8,854 nt of DNA from Lysobacteraceae bacterium. Lineage in GTDB: Bacteria > Pseudomonadota > Gammaproteobacteria > Xanthomonadales > Wenzhouxiangellaceae. Shown one piece after another: positions 1 to 8,043 of this stretch. The DNA lies in the NCBI GenBank assembly GCA_020201235.1, contig JAIVHD010000057.1:1-8854 (forward strand). The letters run 5' to 3'. The notes below the pieces were generated by a model. That model saw only the letters and a list, made by a program, of their open reading frames with translations. It searched no databases and was not told where the DNA came from. Both the position numbers and the translations under genes were made by a program. The stretch's first letter is position 1. Each line of letters begins with the position of its first letter.

Positions 1-1
1 G

Positions 2-319
2 ATCTGGTATTTGCTGGCCGCTGTGGCTGAAATTGGCGGCTGCTTCATGTTCTGGGTGTGGCTGCGTGGCGACGGCAGCGCCTGGTGGGCCGTTCCGGGT
101 GTTGCGGTGCTGGCGCTGTTTGCCTGGTTCCTGACGCAGGTCGATGCGCAGTTCGCCGGGCGCGCGTTCGCCGCCTACGGCGGAATTTACATCGCCAGTT
201 CGCTGGTCTGGCTGCGATGGATTGAAGGTGAGCGCCTGATCGGCACGGATCTTCTGGGTGCCCTTCTCTGCCTGGCAGGTGCCGCAGTAATCCTGTACGG
301 GCCGACCATAACGCGATAA
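2..319 (+). CDS. YnfA/UPF0060 family small membrane protein, 5' end outside window
   Basis: This is the C-terminal part, nearly all, of a small inner-membrane protein of the YnfA (UPF0060) family, which is distantly related to small multidrug resistance transporters. Its substrate is not established from sequence. Family hallmarks are the opening AEIGGCF, the central FAAYGGIYI stretch followed by [12 protein letters not shown], and a final hydrophobic helix ending in LYGPTITR. Four hydrophobic segments are visible, as expected for a protein of about 105-110 residues. A TTG at 11 could be read as a start. However, the frame stays open to the window edge (Ile-Trp-Tyr precede it), and the family normally has several more residues before AEI, so the true start is probably upstream. 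The gene converges on the LysR gene with a gap of only 22 bases, and I see no clear terminator between them. Family assignment is firm; function is not. Confidence 0.85.
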   Translation: MWYLLAAVAEIGGCFMFWVWLRGDGSAWWAVPGVAVLALFAWFLTQVDAQFAGRAFAAYGGIYIASSLVWLRWIEGERLIGTDLLGALLCLAGAAVILYGPTITR

Positions 320-341
320 GCCGGGACACGCGGCCTGTTCT

Positions 342-1229
342 TCAACCCAATGTCTTTTCGGCGGCTTTGAGCAGCGCGCCGACCAACGGATTCGGAAAGC
401 GTCGCCGGACGGTCACGGCGTAGAAGGTCTCGACGAGATCGGGAACTGGGGCGATTTCGACCAGAAGGCCCGTGGCCAGTTCATCCTTGATCACGATCGG
501 TGCCACGACGGCGAGGCCGATGCCTTCGCGCGCAAGCAGCCGGATCAGGGCCATATCGTCGACCTCGGCGGCAATGTTTGGGCGCACGCCCAAGCGCTCG
601 ACCAGCGCGTCAAAGCCATTTCGAATGCTGTTTTCACGGGTCGGCAGGATGACCGGGTGGTGCCGCAGTAATGTCTCGAAGTCCGGCCCGTCGCGGGCGG
701 CTTCGGGCAATCCCACCAGGCTGAGCTGTTGTGTTGCGATGCGCTGCACGACCCACGGCGCAAGCGCATCGCGCGCCGGCACCTCGTTGACCAGCACCAT
801 GTCGAGCTGCAACGCATTCAGCGCCTGCAGCAGATCGCCTGCACTGCCCGAGCGCAATACAACTTCGACATCATTTCGGCAGAGCACGGGGCGCAGGAAA
901 TCAATCTGGAAATTGCGTGACAGGGTCGCCAGTGAGCCTACGCGCAACGCCTGGCGAGCGCTGCCGGACTGACTCAGCGTGCCAACCAGTTCGTCGCCGG
1001 TGGCGAAGATCGCGTCGGCATGGTCCAGCGCGATCCGGCCGGCCTCGGTAAGCGTCAGGCCGCGTCCGCGTCGGTCGAACAGATCGTGGCCGAGCTGTTG
1101 CTCGAGCTTGCGGATCTGCACCGACAGCGTCGACTGCGAAATGTTGAGTCGCTCGGCCGCGCGCGTCAGGCTGGCTTCATGGGCAACGGCCCAGAAATAG
1201 CGCAAATGGTTGTAGTTGAAACGGGTCAT
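342..1229 (-). CDS. LysR-family transcriptional regulator, NhaR-like, likely regulator of dabBA
   Basis: A 295-residue LysR-type regulator of full family length. Residues 1-60 form the winged helix-turn-helix: NYNHLRYFWAVAHE, then SLTRAAERLNISQSTLSVQI, then KLEQQLGHDLFDRRGRGL with TLTEAG. The opening NYNHLRYFW and the RRGRGL wing resemble E. coli NhaR more than metabolic LysR proteins such as CysB. Residues of about 90-290 form the periplasmic-binding-protein-like effector domain; the ligand cannot be read from sequence. The gene is divergent from dabB across 101 bases, the usual geometry for a LysR protein controlling its neighbour and itself. LysR genes are known next to dabBA loci in chemoautotrophs, so a role in sensing low CO2 or bicarbonate is inferred, not shown. 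An alternative is a sodium or pH regulator, given the NhaR resemblance. The ribosome binding site is weak. The start is fixed by the motif, because the conserved NYNHL begins at residue 5. Confidence 0.9.
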   Translation of the reverse strand: MTRFNYNHLRYFWAVAHEASLTRAAERLNISQSTLSVQIRKLEQQLGHDLFDRRGRGLTLTEAGRIALDHADAIFATGDELVGTLSQSGSARQALRVGSLATLSRNFQIDFLRPVLCRNDVEVVLRSGSAGDLLQALNALQLDMVLVNEVPARDALAPWVVQRIATQQLSLVGLPEAARDGPDFETLLRHHPVILPTRENSIRNGFDALVERLGVRPNIAAEVDDMALIRLLAREGIGLAVVAPIVIKDELATGLLVEIAPVPDLVETFYAVTVRRRFPNPLVGALLKAAEKTLG

Positions 1230-1250
1230 TGATTCGGCTTTACCGAACTT

Positions 1251-1269
1251 ATTCTTTCAAACAATGAAT
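1251..1269. promoter_or_regulatory. Candidate LysR-type operator (ATTC-N11-GAAT)
   Basis: A perfect inverted repeat, ATTC at 1251-1254 and GAAT at 1266-1269, is separated by 11 bases. It lies in the AT-rich gap between the divergent LysR gene and dabB. Size and dyad symmetry fit the T-N11-A type of LysR binding site. It lies immediately upstream of, and touches, a -35-like hexamer for dabB, which fits an activator contacting RNA polymerase. Four-base arms can occur by chance, so position is the main support. Confidence 0.45.
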
Positions 1270-1296
1270 TGTAACGATCTTTCATCTGCGTATGAT
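1269..1296 (+). promoter_or_regulatory. Candidate sigma-70-type promoter for dabBA
   Basis: TTGTAA at 1269-1274 and TATGAT at 1291-1296 are separated by 16 bases and resemble -35 and -10 hexamers (consensus TTGACA and TATAAT). Transcription would begin near 1303, leaving a leader of about 28 bases before the dabB start. The -35 element overlaps the last base of the candidate LysR operator. No better pair was seen in the gap. Confidence 0.45.
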
Positions 1297-1330
1297 GCCA
1301 AGCAACTGCTTTAGCTGACGGGAATGCCAG

Positions 1331-2818
1331 ATGGACTCAAACTTCCTTCCCCTGCTTGCACCGGTCGCGCTGCTGATCGCCGCCGGCGCGGCCTTTGCAA
1401 GGCCGGGCCGGCGCCCCGGTGCGGTGCTGGCGTTATCCGAAGCCGCGGCATTGCTTGCATGCCTGGTCGCGCTGGCAAGCCTGTTCGTCTGGATCTTCGA
1501 AGGGCCCGGCACAAGCGCGCTTGTGGGCATCGACGGCATCGCCGGCATCGGGGAAATCGGCTTTGCCGTTCGCATCGACGCGCTCAGCGTCGTGATGCTT
1601 GCGCTGGTGGCTTTTGTCGGCTGGCTGGTGGTGCGCTATGCCCGCACCAACCTCGACGGTGACGCTCGCCAGGGCAATTTCACCGGCTGGCTGTGCAGCG
1701 CGCTGGCGATGGTGCTATTACTGGTTCAAGCCGGGCATCTGGCGATGTTGGCCGCCGCCTGGATCGGGACCAGCGTGTGCCTGCATCGTCTGCTGCTGTT
1801 TTATCCGGATCGGGCCGCCGCCAGGCGCGCGGCGCGCAAGAAGTCGGCCACGGCACGCATCGGTGACAGCGCCTTGCTGCTGGCGGCCAGCCTGCTCGCC
1901 GCGGCCACGGGTACCGGCGATATTGCCGCGATTGGTGCGGCGGCGCGCGCCGGCGACGGCGGCATCCTGATTCCCATCGCGGCCGGCCTGCTGGCGTTGG
2001 CCGCAGTGGTCAAGTCGGCCCAATTGCCGCTGCATGGCTGGCTGACCGAAGTCATGGAAACGCCGACGCCGGTCTCGGCGCTGCTGCATGCCGGCATCAT
2101 CAACGCTGGCGGATTCCTGCTGATCCGGTTTGCCGATGTCATGCTCGCAGCGCCCGGCGTGCTGGCCGTGCTGGTCATGCTCGGTGGCTTCACGGCGGTG
2201 GTCGGCGGTTTGGTGATGTTGACCCAGTCGGCGGTCAAGACCTCGCTGGCTTGGTCGACGATTGCGCAGATGGGTTTTATGATCATGCAGTGTGGATTGG
2301 CACTGTTTCCGCTGGCATTGCTGCACATCGTCGCGCACTCGTTGTACAAGGCGCACGCGTTTCTCGCCTCAGGCGAGGCTGTCGAGGGTGTCGCTGCAAT
2401 TCGTCGTCCCGGACCCATCGCGATTCCGGGCGCGCGTTCGGTGACGCTGTCGTTTGCCGCCGCGCTTGTCCTGTACACGCTGATTGGCCTGGCATTCGGC
2501 TTCGACGACAAGTCTCCGCAGGCGATTGCGCTGGGAGCGATCCTGGTATTTGGCGTGGCCTACCTGCTGGCCCAGGGCCTGGCCGACGCCGCACCGCGGT
2601 TGCTCACGCAGCGCACCGCACTGTATTCGGTCGCCGCTTCGGTGGCGTATTTCGCGCTGATCAGCTTCGGCGCGCTGGCGGTGATCCAGGCACTGTTTCC
2701 GCTGTGGGCCTACCACCCGGCTGCCGCCAGCCTGCGCGTGCATATCGCCAACGGCTTGTACATCAATGCCTTGACCAATCGGCTGGTCGGTGGTTGGTCG
2801 ACACGTTATTCGTCATGA
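1331..2818 (+). CDS. dabB: DabB: proton/cation-conducting membrane subunit of the DAB inorganic-carbon pump (NuoL/MrpA-like)
   Basis: A 495-residue polytopic membrane protein of the proton-conducting transporter family (NuoL/MrpA/antiporter domain). In the DAB complex, DabB is thought to supply ion flow down the membrane gradient that drives CO2 hydration by DabA. Hydrophobic segments run along the whole length. The antiporter signature is at residues 228-262: K228 in [12 protein letters not shown]243 in [14 protein letters not shown], and H253. A second charged set follows: K303 in [18 protein letters not shown], and K340 in HSLYKAHAF. These match the buried lysine, glutamate and histidine residues used for proton transfer in complex I antiporter subunits. 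It is shorter than NuoL (about 610 residues) and lacks the long C-terminal lateral helix, as expected for DabB. The neighbouring dabA rules out a complex I or Mrp operon. The ATG at 1331 has a GGGA-like site about 7 bases upstream; an in-frame alternative was not found. dabA begins 16 bases after the stop, so the two are cotranscribed. Confidence 0.9.
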   Translation: MDSNFLPLLAPVALLIAAGAAFARPGRRPGAVLALSEAAALLACLVALASLFVWIFEGPGTSALVGIDGIAGIGEIGFAVRIDALSVVMLALVAFVGWLVVRYARTNLDGDARQGNFTGWLCSALAMVLLLVQAGHLAMLAAAWIGTSVCLHRLLLFYPDRAAARRAARKKSATARIGDSALLLAASLLAAATGTGDIAAIGAAARAGDGGILIPIAAGLLALAAVVKSAQLPLHGWLTEVMETPTPVSALLHAGIINAGGFLLIRFADVMLAAPGVLAVLVMLGGFTAVVGGLVMLTQSAVKTSLAWSTIAQMGFMIMQCGLALFPLALLHIVAHSLYKAHAFLASGEAVEGVAAIRRPGPIAIPGARSVTLSFAAALVLYTLIGLAFGFDDKSPQAIALGAILVFGVAYLLAQGLADAAPRLLTQRTALYSVAASVAYFALISFGALAVIQALFPLWAYHPAAASLRVHIANGLYINALTNRLVGGWSTRYSS

Positions 2819-2822
2819 GCTC

Positions 2823-2827
2823 AAGGA
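2823..2827 (+). promoter_or_regulatory. Ribosome binding site fixing the dabA start at 2835
   Basis: AAGGA at 2823-2827 lies 7 bases before the ATG at 2835. This favours that start over the upstream in-frame GTG at 2790, which lies inside the end of dabB and has no good ribosome binding site. It would also add 15 residues ([14 protein letters not shown]) that look unlike a DabA N-terminus. Confidence 0.65.
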
Positions 2828-2834
2828 CCCCTGG

Positions 2835-5252
2835 ATGAAGCCACACCGGAATCACGCTAAAACGCCGCCTGCGCAAGCTGCAATCATGAGCGCCGTCAAG
2901 GCGGCGGTCCGGGCCGTACCGCCGGCTTGGCCGCTGGATGCAACGGTCGCTGTGAATCCGTATCTCGGGCAGTCCGGCGAGACCCTGGCGTATGCTGCGG
3001 CACGTCTGGCCCGGGTGGCCGGTGCCCCGGTGACGATGCCGCGCGCGTGGTATCGGCAACAGATGCAAGCAGGAACGATCAGCGATGTGGATCTAGCCGA
3101 TGCGCTGGCGGCCAAACCCACCGCTGACGCACCGAAAAACGCGGCAGAACTGCACAAGGCAGTCGAAGCCGAGTCGCCGAGGCTGGCCCCGCTGCCGAGC
3201 GTAGCCCGCCTCGGGGCCCAGGTCTCGGGCACCGACTGGCCGGCCCTGATCGGCGACCGGATTGGGGCCTGGGCGGCCGGCTATTTCGATGCCGGACAAG
3301 CGCTGTGGGCCGCGCCGCGCAAGCTGCCGGCATACGCCGCCTGGACACGCTACGCCACGCACGACCTCACCCCGGAAATCCAGGGCCTGTCGGGTTTTTG
3401 CCGACGTGTCGCCGAAGCACCAGAGACCGCCGAGCGCAGCATTGCGCGCGTGATCGACCATCTCGAACTGCCCGAGGCCGCGCTGGAGATCTATTTCCAT
3501 CGTCTTTTGATGTCGCTGGGCGGCTGGGCGCAGCTCGCCCGTTATCGCTTATGGAACGCCGAGCTGGAAGGCAGGGAGGATTCGACCGTTGTTGACCTGC
3601 TCGCCATTCGCCTGATGTGGGAAGAAGCCATTCATGACCGCTACGCCGCAGCGATCGCGTCGGACTGGACGGCCGCGCGGGCCGCGTTCGCCGAGCCGGT
3701 CGAACCGACTCGCGACCAGCGCATCGACGCGTTGTTGCAAGACGCCGCCGAGCGCGGCTACCAGCGCCGCCTCGCCGAATCGCTGGGCCGGGTGGATAGG
3801 GCACCATCGGCATCCGAACGGCCTGCGCGAGCGGTGCTTCAGGCAGCCTTCTGTATCGACGTGCGTTCCGAGGTCTTTCGCCGCGCGCTGGAGTCGCAGG
3901 ACCCGGCCATCGAAACGCTCGGATTTGCCGGCTTTTTCGGTCTGGCCACCGAGCACCGGCGCTTTGCTTCGGATCTTGCCGAGCGTCGCCTGCCGGCGTT
4001 GTTGACCCCGACAGTCAAGACCTGCGCGACCGCCCCGGAGGATGTCGAACGCGATCGCATCGCCCGGCTGATCGCACGCACGCGGCGCGCCTGGGGTCGA
4101 TTCAAGCTCGCCGCGGTCTCGTCGTTCGCGTTCGTTGAGGCGATGGGGCCGGTTTATGCCGGCAAGCTATTGCGCGATGGTCTGGCGCTGGCAGAGCCGG
4201 CCACACCGGCCGACCCGCCGCCGCGTTTCGCCCGGCCGCTGGCGATCGAGACGCGCACCGCTGCCGCCGAGCAGGTGCTGCGCGCGATGTCGCATACACA
4301 GCACTTCGCGCGGGTCGTGTTGGTCGTCGGGCACGCTGCCCGGGTGACCAACAACCCGCACGCCAGCGGCCTGCACTGCGGTGCCTGCGGAGGCTATTCG
4401 GGTGAGGTGAACGCGCGCCTGCTGGCCGGCCTGCTCAATGATGCGCAAGTGCGCGTCGGGTTGGCGTCGCGTGGCATCGCGATTCCCGACGACACGCTGT
4501 TTGTCGGCGCGTTGCACGACACCACCACCGATGCCGTCCAAATCTATGAAGATCACCCGGATTCGCGCTTCGCCGATGACCTCCAGCGGATTCGTGCGTG
4601 GCTGGACCAGGCCGGCCGCCTGGCCCGGGCCGAACGCGCACCCCGCCTGCCCGGCGCAAATGCCGGGCGTGATGCCGCGCGGCGCAGCCGCGACTGGGCC
4701 GAAGTCCGGCCGGAATGGGGCCTGGCCGGCTGTGCCGCTTTCATTGCCGCGCCGCGCTCACGCACCGCTTCAGTCGCGTTGGACGGGCGCGTGTTCCTGC
4801 ACAACTACCACTGGCAGCGCGATGATCAGTTCAAGGTGCTCGAACTGATCCTGACCGCGCCGGTGGTCGTGGCGTCCTGGATCAACCTCCAGTATTACGG
4901 CTCCACCGTTGCCCCGGACACGTTCGGCGCCGGCAACAAGCTGCTGCACAACGTCACCGGCGGCATCGGCGTGGTCGAGGGCAACGGCGGGCCGTTGCGG
5001 GTCGGGCTTGCGTGGCAATCGGTGCACGACGGCGAACGCCCGGCCCACGAACCGCTGCGCCTCAGCGTGTGCATCGAGGCACCGACAGCGGCGATCACCG
5101 ACATCCTGCAGCGCCATCCCGAGGTCGCCACGTTGTTCGACAATGGCTGGATGTATCTGTTTGCGCTCGACGCGCAAGGGCGCATGGCGCAACGCTACAC
5201 CGGGGGCGCGCGCTGGGAGATGACGCAGGTCGACCAACGTGCAGGCTGCTAG
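2835..5252 (+). CDS. dabA: DabA: DUF2309/UPF0753 beta-carbonic-anhydrase-like subunit of the DAB inorganic-carbon pump
   Basis: An 805-residue protein of the DUF2309/UPF0753 family, the cytoplasmic zinc subunit of the DAB complex. In characterised systems it hydrates CO2 to bicarbonate, and coupling to DabB makes the reaction effectively one-way, so bicarbonate accumulates in the cell. The N-terminal family motif is [19 protein letters not shown], near residues 33-51. The beta-carbonic-anhydrase-like Cys-X-Asp-X-Arg motif is present as C340-I-D342-V-R344. The two further expected zinc-site residues are H500 (in VVGHAAR) and C515 (in LHCGACGG). The 15-residue spacing from H500 to C515 equals that between H524 and C539 as I recall them from Halothiobacillus neapolitanus DabA, with C351 and D353 as the counterparts of C340 and D342. 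C518 and the GG that follow are also family features. Length is typical. The start at 2835 is chosen from the ribosome binding site 16 bases after the dabB stop. Expected location is the inner face of the cytoplasmic membrane with DabB. Confidence 0.93.
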   Translation: MKPHRNHAKTPPAQAAIMSAVKAAVRAVPPAWPLDATVAVNPYLGQSGETLAYAAARLARVAGAPVTMPRAWYRQQMQAGTISDVDLADALAAKPTADAPKNAAELHKAVEAESPRLAPLPSVARLGAQVSGTDWPALIGDRIGAWAAGYFDAGQALWAAPRKLPAYAAWTRYATHDLTPEIQGLSGFCRRVAEAPETAERSIARVIDHLELPEAALEIYFHRLLMSLGGWAQLARYRLWNAELEGREDSTVVDLLAIRLMWEEAIHDRYAAAIASDWTAARAAFAEPVEPTRDQRIDALLQDAAERGYQRRLAESLGRVDRAPSASERPARAVLQAAFCIDVRSEVFRRALESQDPAIETLGFAGFFGLATEHRRFASDLAERRLPALLTPTVKTCATAPEDVERDRIARLIARTRRAWGRFKLAAVSSFAFVEAMGPVYAGKLLRDGLALAEPATPADPPPRFARPLAIETRTAAAEQVLRAMSHTQHFARVVLVVGHAARVTNNPHASGLHCGACGGYSGEVNARLLAGLLNDAQVRVGLASRGIAIPDDTLFVGALHDTTTDAVQIYEDHPDSRFADDLQRIRAWLDQAGRLARAERAPRLPGANAGRDAARRSRDWAEVRPEWGLAGCAAFIAAPRSRTASVALDGRVFLHNYHWQRDDQFKVLELILTAPVVVASWINLQYYGSTVAPDTFGAGNKLLHNVTGGIGVVEGNGGPLRVGLAWQSVHDGERPAHEPLRLSVCIEAPTAAITDILQRHPEVATLFDNGWMYLFALDAQGRMAQRYTGGARWEMTQVDQRAGC

Positions 5253-5298
5253 TGGGCCATGCGGTTCATTCGGTAACACTCAGTCCTGTTTTGCATGC

Positions 5299-5315
5299 CG
5301 CACCAAAAAGGTGCG
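5299..5315. promoter_or_regulatory. NtrC-type enhancer site 1
   Basis: A perfect 17-base inverted repeat, CGCACC-AAAAA-GGTGCG. It closely matches the known NtrC recognition pattern (TGCACC-N5-GGTGCA, as in the E. coli glnA enhancer). Its centre at 5307 lies about 131 bases upstream of the start site predicted from the sigma-54 promoter, a normal enhancer distance. It is not followed by a T-run, so it is unlikely to be the dabA terminator. Confidence 0.75.
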
Positions 5316-5329
5316 ACGCTCCTCCTCTT

Positions 5330-5346
5330 TCTGTTGCATTGGTGCA
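5330..5346. promoter_or_regulatory. Weaker NtrC-type enhancer site 2
   Basis: The right arm, GGTGCA at 5341-5346, fits the NtrC half site perfectly; the left arm is poor. When it is aligned as a 17-base site, its centre (5338) is 31 bases from site 1, about three helical turns and close to the spacing of the paired strong sites upstream of E. coli glnA. The region also reads as TTGCA-TTGG-TGCAA (5334-5347), a perfect but shorter inverted repeat, so another regulator cannot be excluded. Confidence 0.5.
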
Positions 5347-5410
5347 AAGGCGCTGGCTTCGAACCCGATCCAATAATCTCAAGTCTCTGAAAATGCTGTT
5401 ATTTATCTTG

Positions 5411-5429
5411 TTGGCACGAAAGGTGCTTT
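5411..5429 (+). promoter_or_regulatory. Sigma-54 (-24/-12) promoter
   Basis: TTGGCACGAAAGGTGCTTT matches the sigma-54 consensus TTGGCACG-N4-TTGCTTT at all but one fixed position (G for T just before TGC). The invariant GG (5413-5414) and GC (5425-5426) are exactly 10 bases apart. Transcription should start near 5438, giving a leader of about 80 bases before the porin start. Two NtrC-type sites lie 100-131 bases upstream. No clear IHF consensus was seen between them and the promoter, although 5388-5410 is AT-rich. Confidence 0.85.
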
Positions 5430-5517
5430 ACACCTGCTGACATCACGCGAGTCGCGCCAGCAATGGCCCGCTCAAATAAACCAGCACTAGACCAGACACT
5501 TTGAGGAGCAACAGAAC

Positions 5518-6228
5518 ATGAAAATCCATTCCAGGGCATTGATTGCCTCCACCATGCTCGCCGCGGCCGGGCTCGCCCAGGCCGATGTCACCGCTAACGT
5601 GGCAACGGTCAGTAACTACCTTTTCCGGGGCGTCAGTCAGACCGATGATGGCGCTGCGGTACAGGGCGGCTTCGATTACAGCAACGACTCGGGTGCCTAT
5701 CTGGGAACGTGGTTGTCCAATATCGATTTCGGCGGCAAGGAAGACGCCGAGCTCGATCTGTACGGCGGTTTCGGCGGTGATTTCGGCGACAGTGGAGTGA
5801 GCTACGATATCGGCGCGATCTATTATCTGTATCCGGGCGGCGGCGATCTCGACTATGCCGAAGTCTACGGCGGTGTCACCGTCGGCGCGATCACGGCCAG
5901 CATTGCCTACACGGTCTGGGGCGAGGTCAAGGGCGATGCGGCATTCGATACCGGCGATATCCATTACGGCCTAAGCGCGGATCTGCCGGTCAGCCTCGAG
6001 GGTTTTTCGGCCACGCTTTTTGCCGGCTTTTATGATTTTGACGAAGACGGCAACGTCGCCGCCGGAGATGATTTGTCTTATGCCCATTGGGGCATTGGAA
6101 TAGCCAAGGATCTGGGCGACTTCGGTTCGTTCGGGTTGACCTATGAGCAAACCAACGGCGGTGATACCGATGCAATCGCAACCGATGATAACCCCAACTT
6201 CTGGATTAGCTGGAGCAAGGAATTTTAA
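5518..6228 (+). CDS. TorF-family putative outer-membrane porin
   Basis: A 236-residue secreted protein of the TorF/TIGR02001 family of putative porins. The substrate is unknown. Residues 1-22 form a signal peptide, with basic residues, a hydrophobic core and a likely cut after ALA-type AQA, before D23. The mature part opens with the family pattern VTANVATVSNYLFRGVSQTDD. It continues as short alternating aromatic and hydrophobic strands separated by Gly/Asp-rich turns, as in a beta-barrel of roughly 10-12 strands. It ends in WISWSKEF, with the C-terminal phenylalanine used by the outer-membrane assembly machinery. GAGGAG at 5503-5508 supports the ATG at 5518. It is the first gene after the sigma-54/NtrC promoter, and glnK and amt follow on the same strand. 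I infer a role in letting ammonium or small nitrogen compounds cross the outer membrane when nitrogen is scarce; this is not shown by the sequence. Confidence 0.85.
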   Translation: MKIHSRALIASTMLAAAGLAQADVTANVATVSNYLFRGVSQTDDGAAVQGGFDYSNDSGAYLGTWLSNIDFGGKEDAELDLYGGFGGDFGDSGVSYDIGAIYYLYPGGGDLDYAEVYGGVTVGAITASIAYTVWGEVKGDAAFDTGDIHYGLSADLPVSLEGFSATLFAGFYDFDEDGNVAAGDDLSYAHWGIGIAKDLGDFGSFGLTYEQTNGGDTDAIATDDNPNFWISWSKEF

Positions 6229-6324
6229 AAACGCGCCATCCAGCCCGGCCTGCCAGCCCTTCGAGACCCGCATCGCCTTGCCTGGAAGTGGGCGTCCGGG
6301 AGCATCGCCACCAACGAGCTGTAG

Positions 6325-6732
<408 letters not shown>

Positions 6733-6775
6733 GCCCATCACATAATTAATCGTCCCTATAGCGGAGGAATTTAAA

Positions 6776-7962
6776 GTGGAACAAGCAATACATTTAGCAT
6801 ACGCGCTCGATACATTCTATTTCCTGATATCAGGCGCGTTGGTCATGTGGATGGCTGCCGGTTTTTCAATGCTCGAGGCGGGCCTTGTTCGAGCCAAAAA
6901 CACCGCTGAAATCCTGACCAAGAACGTCTCTCTGTTCGCCGTCGCCTGCGTCATGTACATGCTGGTCGGCTACAACATCATGTATCCGGCCGAAGCGGTC
7001 AATAGCTGGTGGCCGGGGATCAGTTTCCTGCTGGGTGCCGACAACACAGTCGAAGAAGTCCTGGCCAGCGGCGGCGACACCTATTACTCGGGCATGTCCG
7101 ACTTCTTCTTCCAGGTGGTGTTTGTCGCGACCGCCATGTCAATTGTCTCCGGCGCGGTTGCCGAGCGCATGAAGTTGTGGGCATTCCTGGCCTTTGCGGT
7201 CGTTCTGACCGGCTTCATCTACCCGATCCAGGGCTACTGGAAATGGGGCGGCGGTTTCCTTGATGGCCTCGGCTTTAGCGATTTTGCCGGTTCCGGCGTG
7301 GTCCACATGTGTGGCGGTGCGGCGGCGTTGGCCGGCGTGTTACTGCTTGGTGCGCGAAAAGGCAAGTACGGCCCCAAGGGTGAAATCAATCCGATCCCGG
7401 GTGCCAACATGCCGTTGGCAACGCTTGGTACTTTCATCCTGTGGCTGGGCTGGTTCGGTTTCAACGGCGGCTCGGAACTCAAAATCTCCGACATTGATGA
7501 AGCCAATGCAGTCGCGCTGGTGTTTGTCAACACCAACATGTCCGCCGCCGGCGGCGTGATTGCCGCGATGATTACGGCCAAGTTGCTGTTCGGCAAGGCT
7601 GACCTCACCATGGCTCTGAACGGAGCGCTGGCCGGCCTGGTCGCGATCACGGCCGAACCGTTGACGCCGACACCGCTTCTGGCAACCGTGATCGGCGGGC
7701 TTGGCGGCATCCTGGTGGTGTTTTCTATCCCCTGCTTGCGGTTGTGTTGTCCAACGGTGATGCGACGCTCGGCGGTCAGTTGATCGGCCTGTTCACCATC
7801 TTGATCTGGGTGTTCTTTGCATCCTTGGTGTTCTGGGCATTGATCAAGGCTGTGATGGGCTTGCGCGTGACCGAAGAAGAAGAATACGAAGGCGTCGACC
7901 TGGCTGAATGCGGACTCGAAGCCTATCCGGAATTCATCGGCAGCAAGGGTTCCGGACGGTAG
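6776..7962 (+). pseudogene. amt: Ammonium transporter (Amt family), frame-broken with internal deletion
   Basis: An inner-membrane ammonium channel of the Amt/MEP/Rh family, GTG start with GGAGGA 7 bases upstream. Codons 1-319 (to 7732) are normal: GALVMWMAAGFSMLEAGLVRAKN near the start, then the first pore histidine H177 in SGVVHMCGGAAALAG, and LGWFGFNGGSE. After VVFSIP the frame shifts: the open frame runs into CLRLCCP and stops at 7783. The remaining family sequence (LLAVVLSN through LEAYPEF) continues in another frame from 7732 to 7962. Joined, the parts give about 395 residues; the family norm is about 410-430. Missing between SIP and LLAVV are roughly 25 residues that in relatives hold the conserved DDPVGA...VHGV.GIWG helix with the second pore histidine (H318 in E. 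coli AmtB). The lesion therefore changes both frame and content. It may be a true mutation or a sequencing/assembly error; as written, the product should be inactive. Confidence 0.85.
7732..7962 (+). pseudogene. Out-of-frame C-terminal remnant of the ammonium transporter
   Basis: This is the distal part of the amt gene above, about 76 codons in a frame different from the N-terminal part. It encodes the last membrane helix (GLFTILIWVFFASLVFWALIKAVMGL) and the cytoplasmic tail RVTEEEEYEGVDLAECGLEAYPEF, a standard Amt ending. A GTG at 7744 could be mistaken for a start, but there is no ribosome binding site, and upstream codons in the frame still match Amt (LLAV), so it is not an independent gene. 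Confidence 0.8.
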
Positions 7963-7988
7963 CACTTTCCTCCCTGTAGTCTACCTTT

Positions 7989-8019
7989 GCGGGCACCCCT
8001 GGTGCCCGCTGTTTTTTTT
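7989..8019 (+). terminator. Rho-independent terminator after amt
   Basis: A perfect 9-base-pair stem, GCGGGCACC (7989-7997) with GGTGCCCGC (8001-8009), has a 3-base CCT loop. It is followed by TG and eight T residues (8012-8019). It lies 26 bases after the amt stop and ends the porin-glnK-amt unit. The other strand lacks a T-run after the stem, so it is probably one-directional. Confidence 0.93.
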
Positions 8020-8043
8020 GCTTGACGGTGGCAATACAATCGA

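Noticed and set aside
320..341. Terminator between the YnfA-family gene and the LysR gene
   Set aside because: The 22-base gap has no stem with a T-run on either strand.
1324..1662. ATG at 1324 opening a 112-codon frame overlapping the start of dabB
   Set aside because: The translation is Arg/Cys-rich with no hydrophobic or domain pattern; the frame from 1331 carries the conserved protein.
1718..2511. Long minus-strand open frames of 212 and 236 codons across dabB
   Set aside because: They lie opposite a clearly conserved gene, have low-complexity Arg/Gln/Ala/Ser-rich translations and no family resemblance; they are by-products of high GC codon usage.
2790..2834. GTG at 2790 as the dabA start
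   Set aside because: It lies inside dabB without a good ribosome binding site, while the ATG at 2835 has AAGGA at proper spacing.
5299..5315. Hairpin CGCACC-AAAAA-GGTGCG as a dabA terminator
   Set aside because: No T-run follows, and the sequence and spacing to the sigma-54 promoter fit an NtrC site much better.
5443..5964. Minus-strand open frame of 173 codons opposite the porin gene
   Set aside because: It is antisense to a gene with a signal peptide and family motifs, and has no recognisable domain or ribosome binding site.
6289..6304. GG-N10-GC match between the porin gene and glnK as a second sigma-54 promoter
   Set aside because: Only the GG and GC(A) positions match; the other consensus bases are wrong, as expected by chance in GC-rich DNA.
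7720..7760. Programmed ribosomal frameshift in amt
   Set aside because: A frameshift would restore the tail but not the missing conserved helix; a deletion or sequence error explains both.
7989..8009. GCACC...GGTGC core in the amt terminator as a third NtrC site
   Set aside because: The spacer is 3 bases rather than 5, it lies downstream of all genes of the unit, and the 9-base-pair stem plus eight T residues explains it as a terminator.
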